64,000 nt of DNA from Methylonatrum kenyense (GTDB lineage Bacteria > Pseudomonadota > Gammaproteobacteria > Nitrococcales > Aquisalimonadaceae). Below, in pieces: positions 45,228 through 53,256 of this stretch (positions are counted from its first letter, which is position 1; each line of letters begins with the position of its first letter). The position numbers and the translations under genes are program-made. The stretch is from NCBI RefSeq assembly GCF_023195885.1, contig NZ_JALPKO010000007.1, positions 145,858 through 209,857 on the forward strand. The letters run 5' to 3'. A model generated the notes under the pieces. It saw only the letters and a program-made list of their open reading frames with translations, ran no database searches and was not told the origin of the DNA.

Positions 45228-45922
45228 TGACCGGCGGTCAGGAACACCCGCGCCTGCGCCCGGTGCGAAGTTTCGTCCGCCGCGAAGGGCGCATGACCGA
45301 CGGTCAGAAACGCGCCCTGCAGGACCTGATGGCCCGCTATGGCCTGGATGGCGACGGACCGGCCCTGGACCTTCCGGCTGTGTTCGGCCGTCTTGCTCCG
45401 GTGACCCTGGAGATCGGTTTCGGTAATGGCGAATCCCTGCTGGAGATGGCACGCCGGGCACCTGAACAGGATTTCCTGGGCATCGAGGTTCATCGTCCGG
45501 GAGTGGGCCACCTACTGGCCCGGGTCGAGGAACTTGCGCTGGAGAACCTGCGGGTCATTTGCCATGACGGGGTCGAGGTCCTGCGCCACCGGATTGCCAG
45601 CCGGAGCCTGGACGGCGTGCAGTTGTATTTCCCGGATCCGTGGCACAAGAAACGGCATCACAAGCGGCGCATCGTCCAGCCGGAGTGGTTGCGCCTGGTT
45701 GCAGACCGCCTGAAGCCTGGTGGCCGCCTGCACATGGCCACGGACTGGCAGGACTACGCGGAACACATGCTGGCGCTGGCCGATGCCGAGCCTGCCCTGG
45801 TCAACTGCGCCGGACCCGGATGCTTCATGCCGGACCGCGCCGGTCGCCCGGAAACCAAGTTTGAACGACGCGGCCTGGCCCGTGGCCACGGGGTCTGGGA
45901 TCTGGTCTACAGCAAAGCCTGA
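45227..45922 (+). CDS. trmB: tRNA (guanine46-N7)-methyltransferase
   Basis: A 231-residue TrmB: SAM motif 'VTLEIGFGNGESLLEMA', 'FLGIEVHRPGVGHLL' and the catalytic 'LYFPDPWHKKRHHKRRIVQ' segment, ending 'TKFERRGLARGHGVWDL'. It makes m7G46 in tRNA. The start ATG (45227-45229) overlaps the thiG stop (TGATG), the common thiG-trmB order. Confidence 0.96.
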
Positions 45923-45945
45923 AAACATCTGCAGCGGAGGTCGAC

Positions 45946-46980
45946 ATGGAATACCGTCCACTGGGAACCAGCGGCATTGATGTCAGCGCCCTGTGCCTGG
46001 GTACGATGACCTGGGGCGAACAAAACACCGAGGCCGAAGCCCACGAACAACTGGACTATGCGGTCTCCCGCGGCATCAATTTCATCGATGCTGCCGAAAT
46101 GTACCCGGTGCCGCCAAAGGCCGAGACCCAGGGGCTGACCGAGCAGTACATCGGCAGCTGGCTGAAGGGCCGCCAGGATCGCGACAAGCTTGTGATCGCC
46201 ACCAAGATTGCAGGGCCCGGCCTGGACACCGTGCGCGATGGCGAAAGCCGCTTCACCGCCAGCCAGTTGCGCGAGGCCGTCGACGGCAGCCTGCGCCGCC
46301 TGCAGACCGACTACATCGATCTGTACCAGTTGCACTGGCCGGCACGCAACGCCAATTACTTCGGCAAGCTCGGCTACCAGCCCGCCAGGAATGATCTGCT
46401 GACACCGATCGAGGAAACCCTGGAAACCCTGGATGCCCTGGTACGCGAGGGAAAAATCCTCAACATCGGCCTTTCCAACGAGACAGCCTGGGGCGTGATG
46501 CGCTTCCTGCATCTGGCGGAAACCCGTGGCTGGCCGCGCGTGCAATCCGTGCAGAACCCCTACAACCTGCTGAACCGCAGCTATGAGGTGGGGCTCGCCG
46601 AAGTCAGTCACCGCGAGCGTTGCGGCTTGCTAGCCTATTCGCCGCTCGGCTTTGGCGTGCTGAGCGGAAAATACCTGGATGGCCGGCAGCCGGCGGGCGC
46701 CCGGCTGACCCTGTTCACGCGCTTTCAGCGCTACCTGAACGATGCCGGACAGCAGGCCACGGCCGCCTACGTGAAGCTGGCGCGGGATGCGGGTCTCGAC
46801 CCGGCGCAGATGGCCCTGGCCTTCGTTACCTCGCGACCGTTCCTGAGCAGCAATATCATCGGTGCAACCACGATGGAGCAGCTCAAGAGCAACATCGACA
46901 GCGCCGAGCTGGAACTGACCGGCGACGTGCTGGAGGGGATTGACGCAATTCACGCCGAGCGCAGCAATCCCTGCCCGTGA
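45946..46980 (+). CDS. Aldo/keto reductase (Tas-like)
   Basis: A 344-residue TIM-barrel oxidoreductase of the Tas subgroup: 'YRPLGTSGIDVSALCLGTMTWGEQNTEAEAHEQLDYAV', catalytic Asp and Tyr in 'NFIDAAEMYPVP', Lys in 'KLVIATKIAGPG', and His in 'DLYQLHWPAR'. It likely uses NADPH. AGCGGAGG precedes the start. It follows trmB by 23 bp and may be co-transcribed, but there is no functional link evident. Confidence 0.9.
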   Translation: MEYRPLGTSGIDVSALCLGTMTWGEQNTEAEAHEQLDYAVSRGINFIDAAEMYPVPPKAETQGLTEQYIGSWLKGRQDRDKLVIATKIAGPGLDTVRDGESRFTASQLREAVDGSLRRLQTDYIDLYQLHWPARNANYFGKLGYQPARNDLLTPIEETLETLDALVREGKILNIGLSNETAWGVMRFLHLAETRGWPRVQSVQNPYNLLNRSYEVGLAEVSHRERCGLLAYSPLGFGVLSGKYLDGRQPAGARLTLFTRFQRYLNDAGQQATAAYVKLARDAGLDPAQMALAFVTSRPFLSSNIIGATTMEQLKSNIDSAELELTGDVLEGIDAIHAERSNPCP

Positions 46981-47053
46981 GGAAACCCGCCGGCCATACG
47001 GTGTGGCGCAACGCCCGGGCTTGCCGGAACGCGGCAAGCACTCTATACCTGAG

Positions 47054-47141
47054 TAAAGTAAACACTGATTTATTCCCGCGCCTTGCCAGATGACCAAAAC
47101 CGGTCTCGGGCGCAGGCGCGCGAGTAGATCAGTGTTTCCTA
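47054..47141. mobile_element. Short MITE derivative (88 bp)
   Basis: Left terminal repeat AAACACTGATTTATTCCCGCG is joined directly to the right module (CTTGCCAGATGACCAAAACC, CGGTCTCGGGCGCAGG) and right terminal repeat ATCAGTGTTTCCTA. TA occurs at both ends (47054-47055, 47140-47141). It is an internally deleted form of the ~275-bp element. It sits 30 bp upstream of the small gene at 47172. Confidence 0.85.
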
Positions 47142-47171
47142 AAGTGGAACCGGCGATGGCGGAGGCAGCAG

Positions 47172-47441
47172 ATGGTCAGGAGACACGAACCGGTGATCGG
47201 GGCCTGGTTCCGCACCAGCGATGGTGCCAGTTTCGAGGTTGTCGCCTCGGACCCGGATGATGCCACGGTGGAAATCCAGTACTCCGACGGCGCCATCGAG
47301 GAGCTGGACATGGAAACCTGGCTGGAGCTGAACCTGGAAGCCGGTGCGCCCCTGAACGATGTGCTCGATTCGCTGGATCTGGACGAGGACGACAACGGCA
47401 TCAACGGAAATCCGCTGGATCGACTGGATCTGGATCGCTAG
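47172..47441 (+). CDS. Small acidic protein, DUF6763-like
   Basis: An 89-residue acidic protein: 'GAWFRTSDGASFEVVASDPDDATVEIQYSDGAIEELDMETW' followed by an Asp/Leu-rich tail (DSLDLDEDDNGINGNPLDRLDLDR). The N-terminal half matches my recollection of the small uncharacterised DUF6763 family of gammaproteobacteria; this is low-certainty. No membrane segment. Its promoter region is occupied by a short mobile element 30 bp upstream. Confidence 0.7.
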   Translation: MVRRHEPVIGAWFRTSDGASFEVVASDPDDATVEIQYSDGAIEELDMETWLELNLEAGAPLNDVLDSLDLDEDDNGINGNPLDRLDLDR

Positions 47442-47460
47442 TGCGTAACCCCGCGTTTCG

Positions 47461-48564
47461 CTATAAAGCCAGATAGATTGCGATCCCGACCCCGACCGCC
47501 AGTATCAGGAATCCGGCGATCTGCCAACGGCCCGGGCGACGATCAAGCTGCCGCATCTCCTCGGCCGCTGCCTCCGAGCTTGCGACCACCGCCTCCTCAA
47601 CGACCACATTGACCGCTTCCTGTACCGTGCTCCGGACCGCGTCCCGCGCCTCCGAACGCGCCAGTTGGCGAACCCACTCATCCAGCGCATTCTTCAACAC
47701 CGGCACGGCGTGGTCCTGCAACATGGCCAGCTGCTGCTGGCGAGCCGCCTCACCGCGCAACAATTCCGGCACCAGGTCCCGGACCTGCCGCTCGACGGTC
47801 GCCGCGTCGCCTCCGTCGTCCTTGGCCGGGGCGGCCGGCGCATGCAAGCTCACATAAGCGCTGGAGACTTCACGCGCCACGTCACGGGCGGCATCGGTGG
47901 CGGCCACGCGAGCCGCCTGCTCCGCCGCCAACAGCAGTGACTCGCGGGCAGAATCGTCGTCGGAATCGGCTTCTCCCGGCGGTGTCGCCAACTCGATCAG
48001 GTCGGTGCGCAGCTCCGCCACCGCCTCGGCCACCGCCGCGCTGACGAGCGCCTCGAGTTCCGCCTTCGACGGTCCCTCACCGGCGGTCGGCGGAACGGCG
48101 CGCTGCTCGGTCTCGGCAGAAACGGAGAAATCCACCTGGGGCAGAGGCCCCGGCGTCACCTCGGTATCCGCCGGACCGGCATCACCATCACGTCTCTGCC
48201 GATCCACTGTCTCCAGCAGTTCCTGCAAGGCCTCTTCCGACACCGGTTTCACCAGAAACCCGGATATGCCGCTGCGGATTGCCCGGGCACGGTCCTCCGG
48301 CGAATTACGCGAGGTGTACATCACCAGCGGCACTCCGGCTGCCTCGGGCAGGGCCGACAGGGCGCTGGCGACTTCGAAGCCATCCATATCCGGCATCATG
48401 TAGTCGAGGAACACCACGTCAGGCACGTCACCACGAACCGAGGAAACCGCTTCGGCTCCGGAATCAGCGGTTTCGACATCAATACCCTGGCGCAGCAACA
48501 GGCGCGTGAGCGCGACACGCGCCAGCCGCGAGTCGTCCACCACAAGGGCCTTCCTGACGTTCAT
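47461..48564 (-). CDS. CheY-like receiver protein with coiled-coil and C-terminal membrane anchor
   Basis: A 367-residue protein. Residues 1-120 form a complete receiver domain: Asp10/Asp11, phosphoacceptor Asp54 (VFLDYMMP), Thr84 (VMYTS) and Lys106 (FLVKPVS). No output DNA-binding or enzymatic domain follows; residues ~125-340 are Ala/Glu/Asp-rich and probably coiled-coil, and the last ~20 residues (IAGFLILAVGVGIAIYLAL) are a single membrane anchor. This tail-anchored receiver layout is unusual. GGAGGTGG precedes the ATG at 48564; the 15-codon extension to 48609 has no support. No histidine kinase gene is nearby, so its partner is unknown. Confidence 0.88.
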   Translation of the reverse strand: MNVRKALVVDDSRLARVALTRLLLRQGIDVETADSGAEAVSSVRGDVPDVVFLDYMMPDMDGFEVASALSALPEAAGVPLVMYTSRNSPEDRARAIRSGISGFLVKPVSEEALQELLETVDRQRRDGDAGPADTEVTPGPLPQVDFSVSAETEQRAVPPTAGEGPSKAELEALVSAAVAEAVAELRTDLIELATPPGEADSDDDSARESLLLAAEQAARVAATDAARDVAREVSSAYVSLHAPAAPAKDDGGDAATVERQVRDLVPELLRGEAARQQQLAMLQDHAVPVLKNALDEWVRQLARSEARDAVRSTVQEAVNVVVEEAVVASSEAAAEEMRQLDRRPGRWQIAGFLILAVGVGIAIYLAL

Positions 48565-48735
48565 TCCACCTCCTGCAGGCCGCTGCTGCCCCGACGGCAG
48601 GGCTGACAATCAAAATGCGCCAAGCCCCGCGGGCTGTAAAGGAAACCCCGCCCTGGCCCGGTCGTCGTGGTTGAACTGCCTGCCCGACCACATCCTGTTG
48701 TATGGTGCAGAAAACATGGCTCAACGGGGATCGGC

Positions 48736-49119
48736 ATGCACACGGAAAAGGTGTTTTTCGGCTTTTTCATTCTGCTGGCGCTGACGCTGAATTTCGGTTT
48801 CTTCATCGGCGAGATCGACAATCCGGACCATCACAATGTTTACGAGCTTTTCGCCGCGTTGTTCGTCAGCCTGATCGCGACCGTGCTGAAACTGGGCGAG
48901 CGCAGCCAGATCGGCGCACTCCTGTTGGCCGCCAGTCTGGTTGCCGACCTGCAGTTGATCGCCGCGGCAACGGTCTGGGCGGTAGCGGTTCATGTAACCG
49001 ATGTCGGACTCAGCCCGATGGTCATGGCCAGCATTGTCTCGCTGTCCGGCGGCGCGTTGCTGGCGAACGTGGTTTCGGCCGTGCTCGTCACGGTCGAGAC
49101 CGCGACGCTGAGCCGGTAG
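48736..49119 (+). CDS. Small four-helix membrane protein (DUF6394-like)
   Basis: A 127-residue protein that is almost entirely four hydrophobic segments (about 5-25, 37-57, 62-82 and 95-122) joined by short loops. From memory it resembles DUF6394, a small membrane protein found next to potassium channel genes. It ends 8 bp before the channel gene and is co-oriented, so it may be an accessory subunit. The start at 48736 is followed by the typical MHTEKVFFGFF; the longer frame to 48667 lacks a ribosome site. Confidence 0.75.
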   Translation: MHTEKVFFGFFILLALTLNFGFFIGEIDNPDHHNVYELFAALFVSLIATVLKLGERSQIGALLLAASLVADLQLIAAATVWAVAVHVTDVGLSPMVMASIVSLSGGALLANVVSAVLVTVETATLSR

Positions 49120-49127
49120 CTACCATC

Positions 49128-50882
49128 ATGAGTCAGTCGGCCCGGCCCAACCGGAACCCGGTGATCACGGTCCTGCTTCGGCGCATGCGTACGCCGCTGC
49201 TGGTGCTCCTGACCGCGTACGCGCTGGCGGTCCTCGGCTTCAGCCTGATCCCGGGCCAGGATGACCAGGGCGAATCCTGGCGAATGAGCCTGTTCCACGC
49301 CTTCTACGTGGTCAGCTACACCGGCAGCACCATCGGTTTCGGCGAGGTCCCCTACACCTTCAGCGAAGGCCAGCGGTTATGGACCATCGTCAGCATCTAC
49401 ATGACCGTCATCGCCTGGCTGTATGCCGTCGGTGCGCTGATTTCGACGCTGCGCGATCCCGCCTTTCATGCGGCACTCGACATTGTGCGCCTGCGCAAGA
49501 ATATCGCGCGCCTGGACGAGCCATTCCATATGATCTGCGGCTACGGTGATACCGGTGCCTTGCTGGTCCGTGCCATTACCGAGCGCGGCGGTCGTGCGGT
49601 GGTGGTGGAGACCGATGCGGAACGCGTCCAGGCATTGAACCTGCGCGAGCATGTGCCGCATGTACCGGCCATGCATCTGGATGCGCGCAACCCGGAACAC
49701 CTGATGATGGCAGGCCTCAGGAACCGCTGGTGTACCAGCGTCCTGGCGGTCACTGATGATGACCGGACGAATCTGAAGATCTCGCTCGCGGCGAAGTTGC
49801 TACACCCCGGCAGTCATGTCATCTGCCGGGCCGAGAGCAGCGAAACTGCGGACAACATAGCCTCATTCGGAACGGACCACATCGTCAACGGCTACGACCA
49901 TTTCGCCTACCGCCTGCACCTGGCAATTCGTGCGCCGGATCTGCACCGGGTCTATGACTGGTTGACCGGCATTCCGAACACCGAGTTGCCGGAACGCGCC
50001 AGACCACCGGCCGGCCACTGGCTGATCTGCGGCTACGGCCCCCTCGGCCGCGCGGTGACGGAGCGCCTGTTGAAGGATGGTCACGAAATCACCGTCATCG
50101 ACGAGACGGCGGCCGAGCTGCCGGCAGGTGTGCAACGCGTCGCTGGCAGTGGCACGCAGGCAGGCAGCCTGCGCCAGGCCGGCATCGCGCACGCCGACGC
50201 GCTGCTCGCCTGCACCAGCGATGATGCCGACAACCTTTCGACGGTGATGACGGCGCGGCAGCTGCGCGACGACCTGTTCATCGCCGCACGGCAGAATGCC
50301 CTACGCAACAAGCCGCTGTTCGAGGCTGCAAACACGGACATGACGGTGGAGCCCAGCTACATCGTCTCCAGCCAGGTGCTGGCGATCCTCAATGCGTCAC
50401 TGCTGAACAGCTTTTTGAAGGCTGCCGAGGACTGCGATGCAAGCTGGCACCGTGAATTGGCGGAACAGATCAGAAAACTCGCCGACGGCAGGATTCCGGT
50501 CACCTGGACGCTGCGCGTCAGCCAAAAACGCACGCCAGTACTGGTGAACTGCCTGGAGGCAGGCAAGCCGGTGGCGTTGCAGGACGTGATGCGCAATCCC
50601 GCAAACCGGGACAGCTCGCTGGATTGCCTGCCGCTGATGCTGCGCCGCGCCGACCGGACCGTGCTGCGACCAGCCGAGGATACATGGCTGGAGACCGGCG
50701 ATTATCTGCTGTTCTGCGGCACGCCGCGCAGCGAGACGAGCATGCGGAGGTCACTCCGTAATCGGGACCTGCTCGAATTCCTGCGCACCGGCGTGCATCG
50801 GCCGGGCGGCTGGGTGTGGCGGAAATTTCGTCAATGGAGAATGGGCGGCGAGAACGGGAACGCGGCGCAAAAAGAAGGGTAA
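49128..50882 (+). CDS. Potassium channel protein with two TrkA-N (RCK) domains
   Basis: A 584-residue protein: a two-transmembrane pore module (helices about 22-42 and 84-105) with the selectivity filter TIGFGE in 'SYTGSTIGFGEVPY', followed by two Rossmann TrkA-N/RCK domains, each starting with a nucleotide-binding glycine motif ('ICGYGDTGALLVRAI' and 'ICGYGPLGRAVTERL'), and a C-terminal TrkA-C-like part. The filter reads GFG rather than GYG, a variant found in some bacterial channels. It probably adjusts K+ flux to nucleotide or redox state, relevant to osmoadaptation. The small membrane protein is directly upstream. Confidence 0.9.
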   Translation: MSQSARPNRNPVITVLLRRMRTPLLVLLTAYALAVLGFSLIPGQDDQGESWRMSLFHAFYVVSYTGSTIGFGEVPYTFSEGQRLWTIVSIYMTVIAWLYAVGALISTLRDPAFHAALDIVRLRKNIARLDEPFHMICGYGDTGALLVRAITERGGRAVVVETDAERVQALNLREHVPHVPAMHLDARNPEHLMMAGLRNRWCTSVLAVTDDDRTNLKISLAAKLLHPGSHVICRAESSETADNIASFGTDHIVNGYDHFAYRLHLAIRAPDLHRVYDWLTGIPNTELPERARPPAGHWLICGYGPLGRAVTERLLKDGHEITVIDETAAELPAGVQRVAGSGTQAGSLRQAGIAHADALLACTSDDADNLSTVMTARQLRDDLFIAARQNALRNKPLFEAANTDMTVEPSYIVSSQVLAILNASLLNSFLKAAEDCDASWHRELAEQIRKLADGRIPVTWTLRVSQKRTPVLVNCLEAGKPVALQDVMRNPANRDSSLDCLPLMLRRADRTVLRPAEDTWLETGDYLLFCGTPRSETSMRRSLRNRDLLEFLRTGVHRPGGWVWRKFRQWRMGGENGNAAQKEG

Positions 50883-50901
50883 CCCAAGTATCGGGCTACC
50901 C
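50877..50901. terminator. Hairpin at the end of the K+ channel gene
   Basis: GGGTA-A-CCC (50877-50885) pairs with GGG-C-TACCC (50893-50901). It spans the stop codon and lies before the convergent Sel1 gene. It lacks a T-run, so termination would need another factor. Confidence 0.4.
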
Positions 50902-50959
50902 TGAGGGGTCTCGCGACGGCCCGTGGCAACCCCCACCACGGACCACGCGACTGGAGCCA

Positions 50960-51358
50960 TCAAATTGCCGTTCCCGCCTGCTCCGACGAATCAAGCCAAT
51001 CCTGCGCGTACTGGCTGCCGTTGCCCGCTGCGCGATAGAACCAGCGCACGGCTTCCGCGTAATTCACGTCGACGCCGCGACCCTCGGCGTACATCACGCC
51101 AAGATTGTGCTGGGCATCGGCATGACCTTGCTCGGCCGCCTCGCGCAGCCAGCGCACCGCCAGCGCTTCGTCGCGCACCACACCCTGACCGGTCGCGTGA
51201 AGGAAGCCGAGCGCGTGCTGTGCCTCGGCCAGGCCTCGCATGGCCGCCTGCCGGTAGAACCCGGCCGCCGCTTCCACGTCCATGACCACGCCGTCACCCA
51301 TCTCGTAACGCCGACCGATCTGGTAAGCAGCAATGGCAAGATCCAGCGCGTTTGACAT
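50960..51358 (-). CDS. Sel1-repeat protein
   Basis: A 132-residue protein composed of three Sel1-like (TPR-related) repeats: 'AYQIGRRYEMGDGVVMDVEAAAGFYRQAAMRGLAEAQ', 'HALGFLHATGQGVVRDEALAVRWLREAAEQGHADAQ' and 'HNLGVMYAEGRGVDVNYAEAVRWFYRAAGNGSQYAQ'. No signal peptide, so cytoplasmic. Such proteins are protein-protein interaction scaffolds; no partner is evident. GGGAGAAAAAAATC precedes the start codon at 51358. Confidence 0.88.
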   Translation of the reverse strand: MSNALDLAIAAYQIGRRYEMGDGVVMDVEAAAGFYRQAAMRGLAEAQHALGFLHATGQGVVRDEALAVRWLREAAEQGHADAQHNLGVMYAEGRGVDVNYAEAVRWFYRAAGNGSQYAQDWLDSSEQAGTAI

Positions 51359-51633
51359 GATTTTTTTCTCCCGCTAGTTACATTTCCTGCGAAACCTGAA
51401 GCACGAAGCGTGCCAGCCAACCGAGACCTTGCGATTCAATGATTTAACAACGCTGCCGTCATTCTTATGACACCTTGGGTCAGATTCCTCCCGTACCAGG
51501 TGTCAGGAATGGTCACACTCCGCCCGATGACCGCGGCAAGCCTGATTGGCCGACGGGCACCGACACCTCCGAAAGCCCGTGGGGTCGGCCGACCTGCCGG
51601 GGCGATTGCTGTTGACGTTTCATATCCGGTTAG
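51359..51633. other. Intergenic stretch without a recognised gene
   Basis: This part of the 524-bp gap between the Sel1 gene and the AmpG-like gene holds no supported gene. It contains a 7-bp inverted repeat GACACCT/AGGTGTC about 22 bases apart (51470-51476 and 51498-51504, approximately) and several open frames on both strands that look like chance. It may be the remnant of an older insertion. Confidence 0.5.
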
Positions 51634-51804
51634 TTTAGGAAAACTCTGACTTATTCGCACGCTTGCCCCGGTTGGGCCGCAATTTTTCCCGATTGCTGTG
51701 TTGCGCTGCTCGACCGCAAAATGAATGGGGGCACTGCGCGGCGCGCCTTGTATCGGAAAAATGCGGACTCCAACGCAGGCGCGCGAATAAGTCAGTGTTT
51801 TCCT
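51634..51804. mobile_element. Internally deleted MITE (171 bp) upstream of the AmpG-like gene
   Basis: Terminal repeats TTTAGGAAAACTCTGACTTA (left) and GAATAAGTCAGTGTTTTCCT (right) enclose only the CCGCA-TTTTT/AAAAA-TGCGG hairpin module of the family; the CAAAACCGG module is missing. Base changes in the left repeat suggest an older insertion. The right end is 78 bp before the best-supported start of the transporter gene. Confidence 0.85.
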
Positions 51805-51882
51805 GGAGAGATAGCCGGTTTTCCAGCCGTCAGTATTCCGACACCCGTGGGGCATTCGCGTACGCACCTGAGGAGAAGCCTC

Positions 51883-53256
51883 ATTCGAAATTATCTGGCC
51901 CTGTTCCTTGACCGACGACTGGGCATTATTTTCGTGCTCGGCTTCGCCAGCGGGTTTCCGTGGGCGCTGATCGGCTCGACCCTGACTGCCTGGCTGTTCG
52001 ATGCCGGCCTCACCCGCACTGCGATCGGCGCACTTGGCAGCATCACGATGCTATACGCGCTGAATTTTCTCTGGGCACCGTTGCTCGATCGCGTGCGGTT
52101 GCCGGCGCTGGGTCTGCTGGGCCAGCGCCGTGCCTGGATCCTGCTGATGCAGGCCCTGCTCCTGCTGGCCACCCTGCTCCTGTCACTCACCAATCCGGCG
52201 GTTTCGGTCTTCTGGATCGCCGCCGCCGGGCTCCTGCTTGCCAGCGCCTCCTCGACCCAGGACGTGGCGATAGATGCCTACCGCATCGAGATCATCGGCC
52301 CTGGGGAGCCACACCGGCTGACCGCGGCCTCGGCCATGACCACCGCCGGCTGGTGGACCGGTTTCGGGTTGCCTGGCGGGCTCGCCCTGGTCCTCGCGGA
52401 CCTGCCAGGCTGGGAATGGAGCCATGTCTACCAGACGCTCGCCCTGATCCTGCTCGGATTGATCCTGTTCACGCTGTGGATTCCGGAACCGGAGTCGAAT
52501 CGCGATGCGGAACAGCGCAAGGACGAGACACGGATGCGCGAGGCACTCGGCCCGACCCCGGCGGGCAGACGCACCGCCTGGCTGCTGGTCACCGTGGTTC
52601 AGCCCTTCGCCGAATTCATTCGCCGCAACGGCCTGTCACTGGCCCTGGCGATTCTCGGGTTCATCGTGCTGTTCAAGATAGGCGAGGCCTTCATGGGGCG
52701 CATGGCCATCGTCTTCTACCGCGAAATCGGTTTCAGCAATACCGATATCGGCATGGTGTCGAAATTCATGGGCTGGGGCACGATGCTAGTGTTCACGCTG
52801 CTCGGCGGCCTGCTGAACGTGCGCTTCGGCATCTTTCGCGGCCTGCTGATCGGCGGCATCGCAATGGCCTCAACCAATCTGCTGTTCGCGCTACTGGCCC
52901 TGACCGGTCCGCAGATGTGGTTGTTCGTGTTTGCCGTGGTCGCCGACAACTTCACCACCGCGCTGTCGACGGTGACATTCGTTGCCTTCATTTCCTACCT
53001 GACCAGCCGCGTCTATACCGCCAGCCAGTACGCACTGATGGCCTCGCTGGGCAATCTGAGCCGCACCACGCTGGCGGCCGGCAGCGGCATGATGGTGGAT
53101 GGCCTGGGCGGCAACTGGGCCCTGTTTTTCATACTCACCACCATCATGGTGCTGCCCAGCCTGATCCTGTTGCTATGGATCCGGCAGGCACTGACCGAGC
53201 GACTCGGCGCGGTTTTCGGCCGCGCCAGGGCGGCAGCGAGACAGCAATCACCCTGA
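51883..53256 (+). CDS. ampG: MFS transporter, AmpG (muropeptide permease) family
   Basis: A ~457-residue transporter with 12 or more membrane segments, starting with 'LGIIFVLGFASGFPWALIGSTLTAWLFDAGLTRTAIGALG' and containing 'ASASSTQDVAIDAYRIEIIGPGEPHRLTAASAM', features of AmpG-type permeases that import anhydromuropeptides for wall recycling. The start is unusual: AGGAGA (51871-51876) is best spaced for ATT at 51883, with no ATG nearby; GTG 51847 is the closest canonical alternative, and the frame is open back through the mobile element to ATG 51721. Substrate assignment is by family only. The 3' end overlaps the convergent ATPase gene by 9 bp. Confidence 0.85.
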   Translation: MRNYLALFLDRRLGIIFVLGFASGFPWALIGSTLTAWLFDAGLTRTAIGALGSITMLYALNFLWAPLLDRVRLPALGLLGQRRAWILLMQALLLLATLLLSLTNPAVSVFWIAAAGLLLASASSTQDVAIDAYRIEIIGPGEPHRLTAASAMTTAGWWTGFGLPGGLALVLADLPGWEWSHVYQTLALILLGLILFTLWIPEPESNRDAEQRKDETRMREALGPTPAGRRTAWLLVTVVQPFAEFIRRNGLSLALAILGFIVLFKIGEAFMGRMAIVFYREIGFSNTDIGMVSKFMGWGTMLVFTLLGGLLNVRFGIFRGLLIGGIAMASTNLLFALLALTGPQMWLFVFAVVADNFTTALSTVTFVAFISYLTSRVYTASQYALMASLGNLSRTTLAAGSGMMVDGLGGNWALFFILTTIMVLPSLILLLWIRQALTERLGAVFGRARAAARQQSP

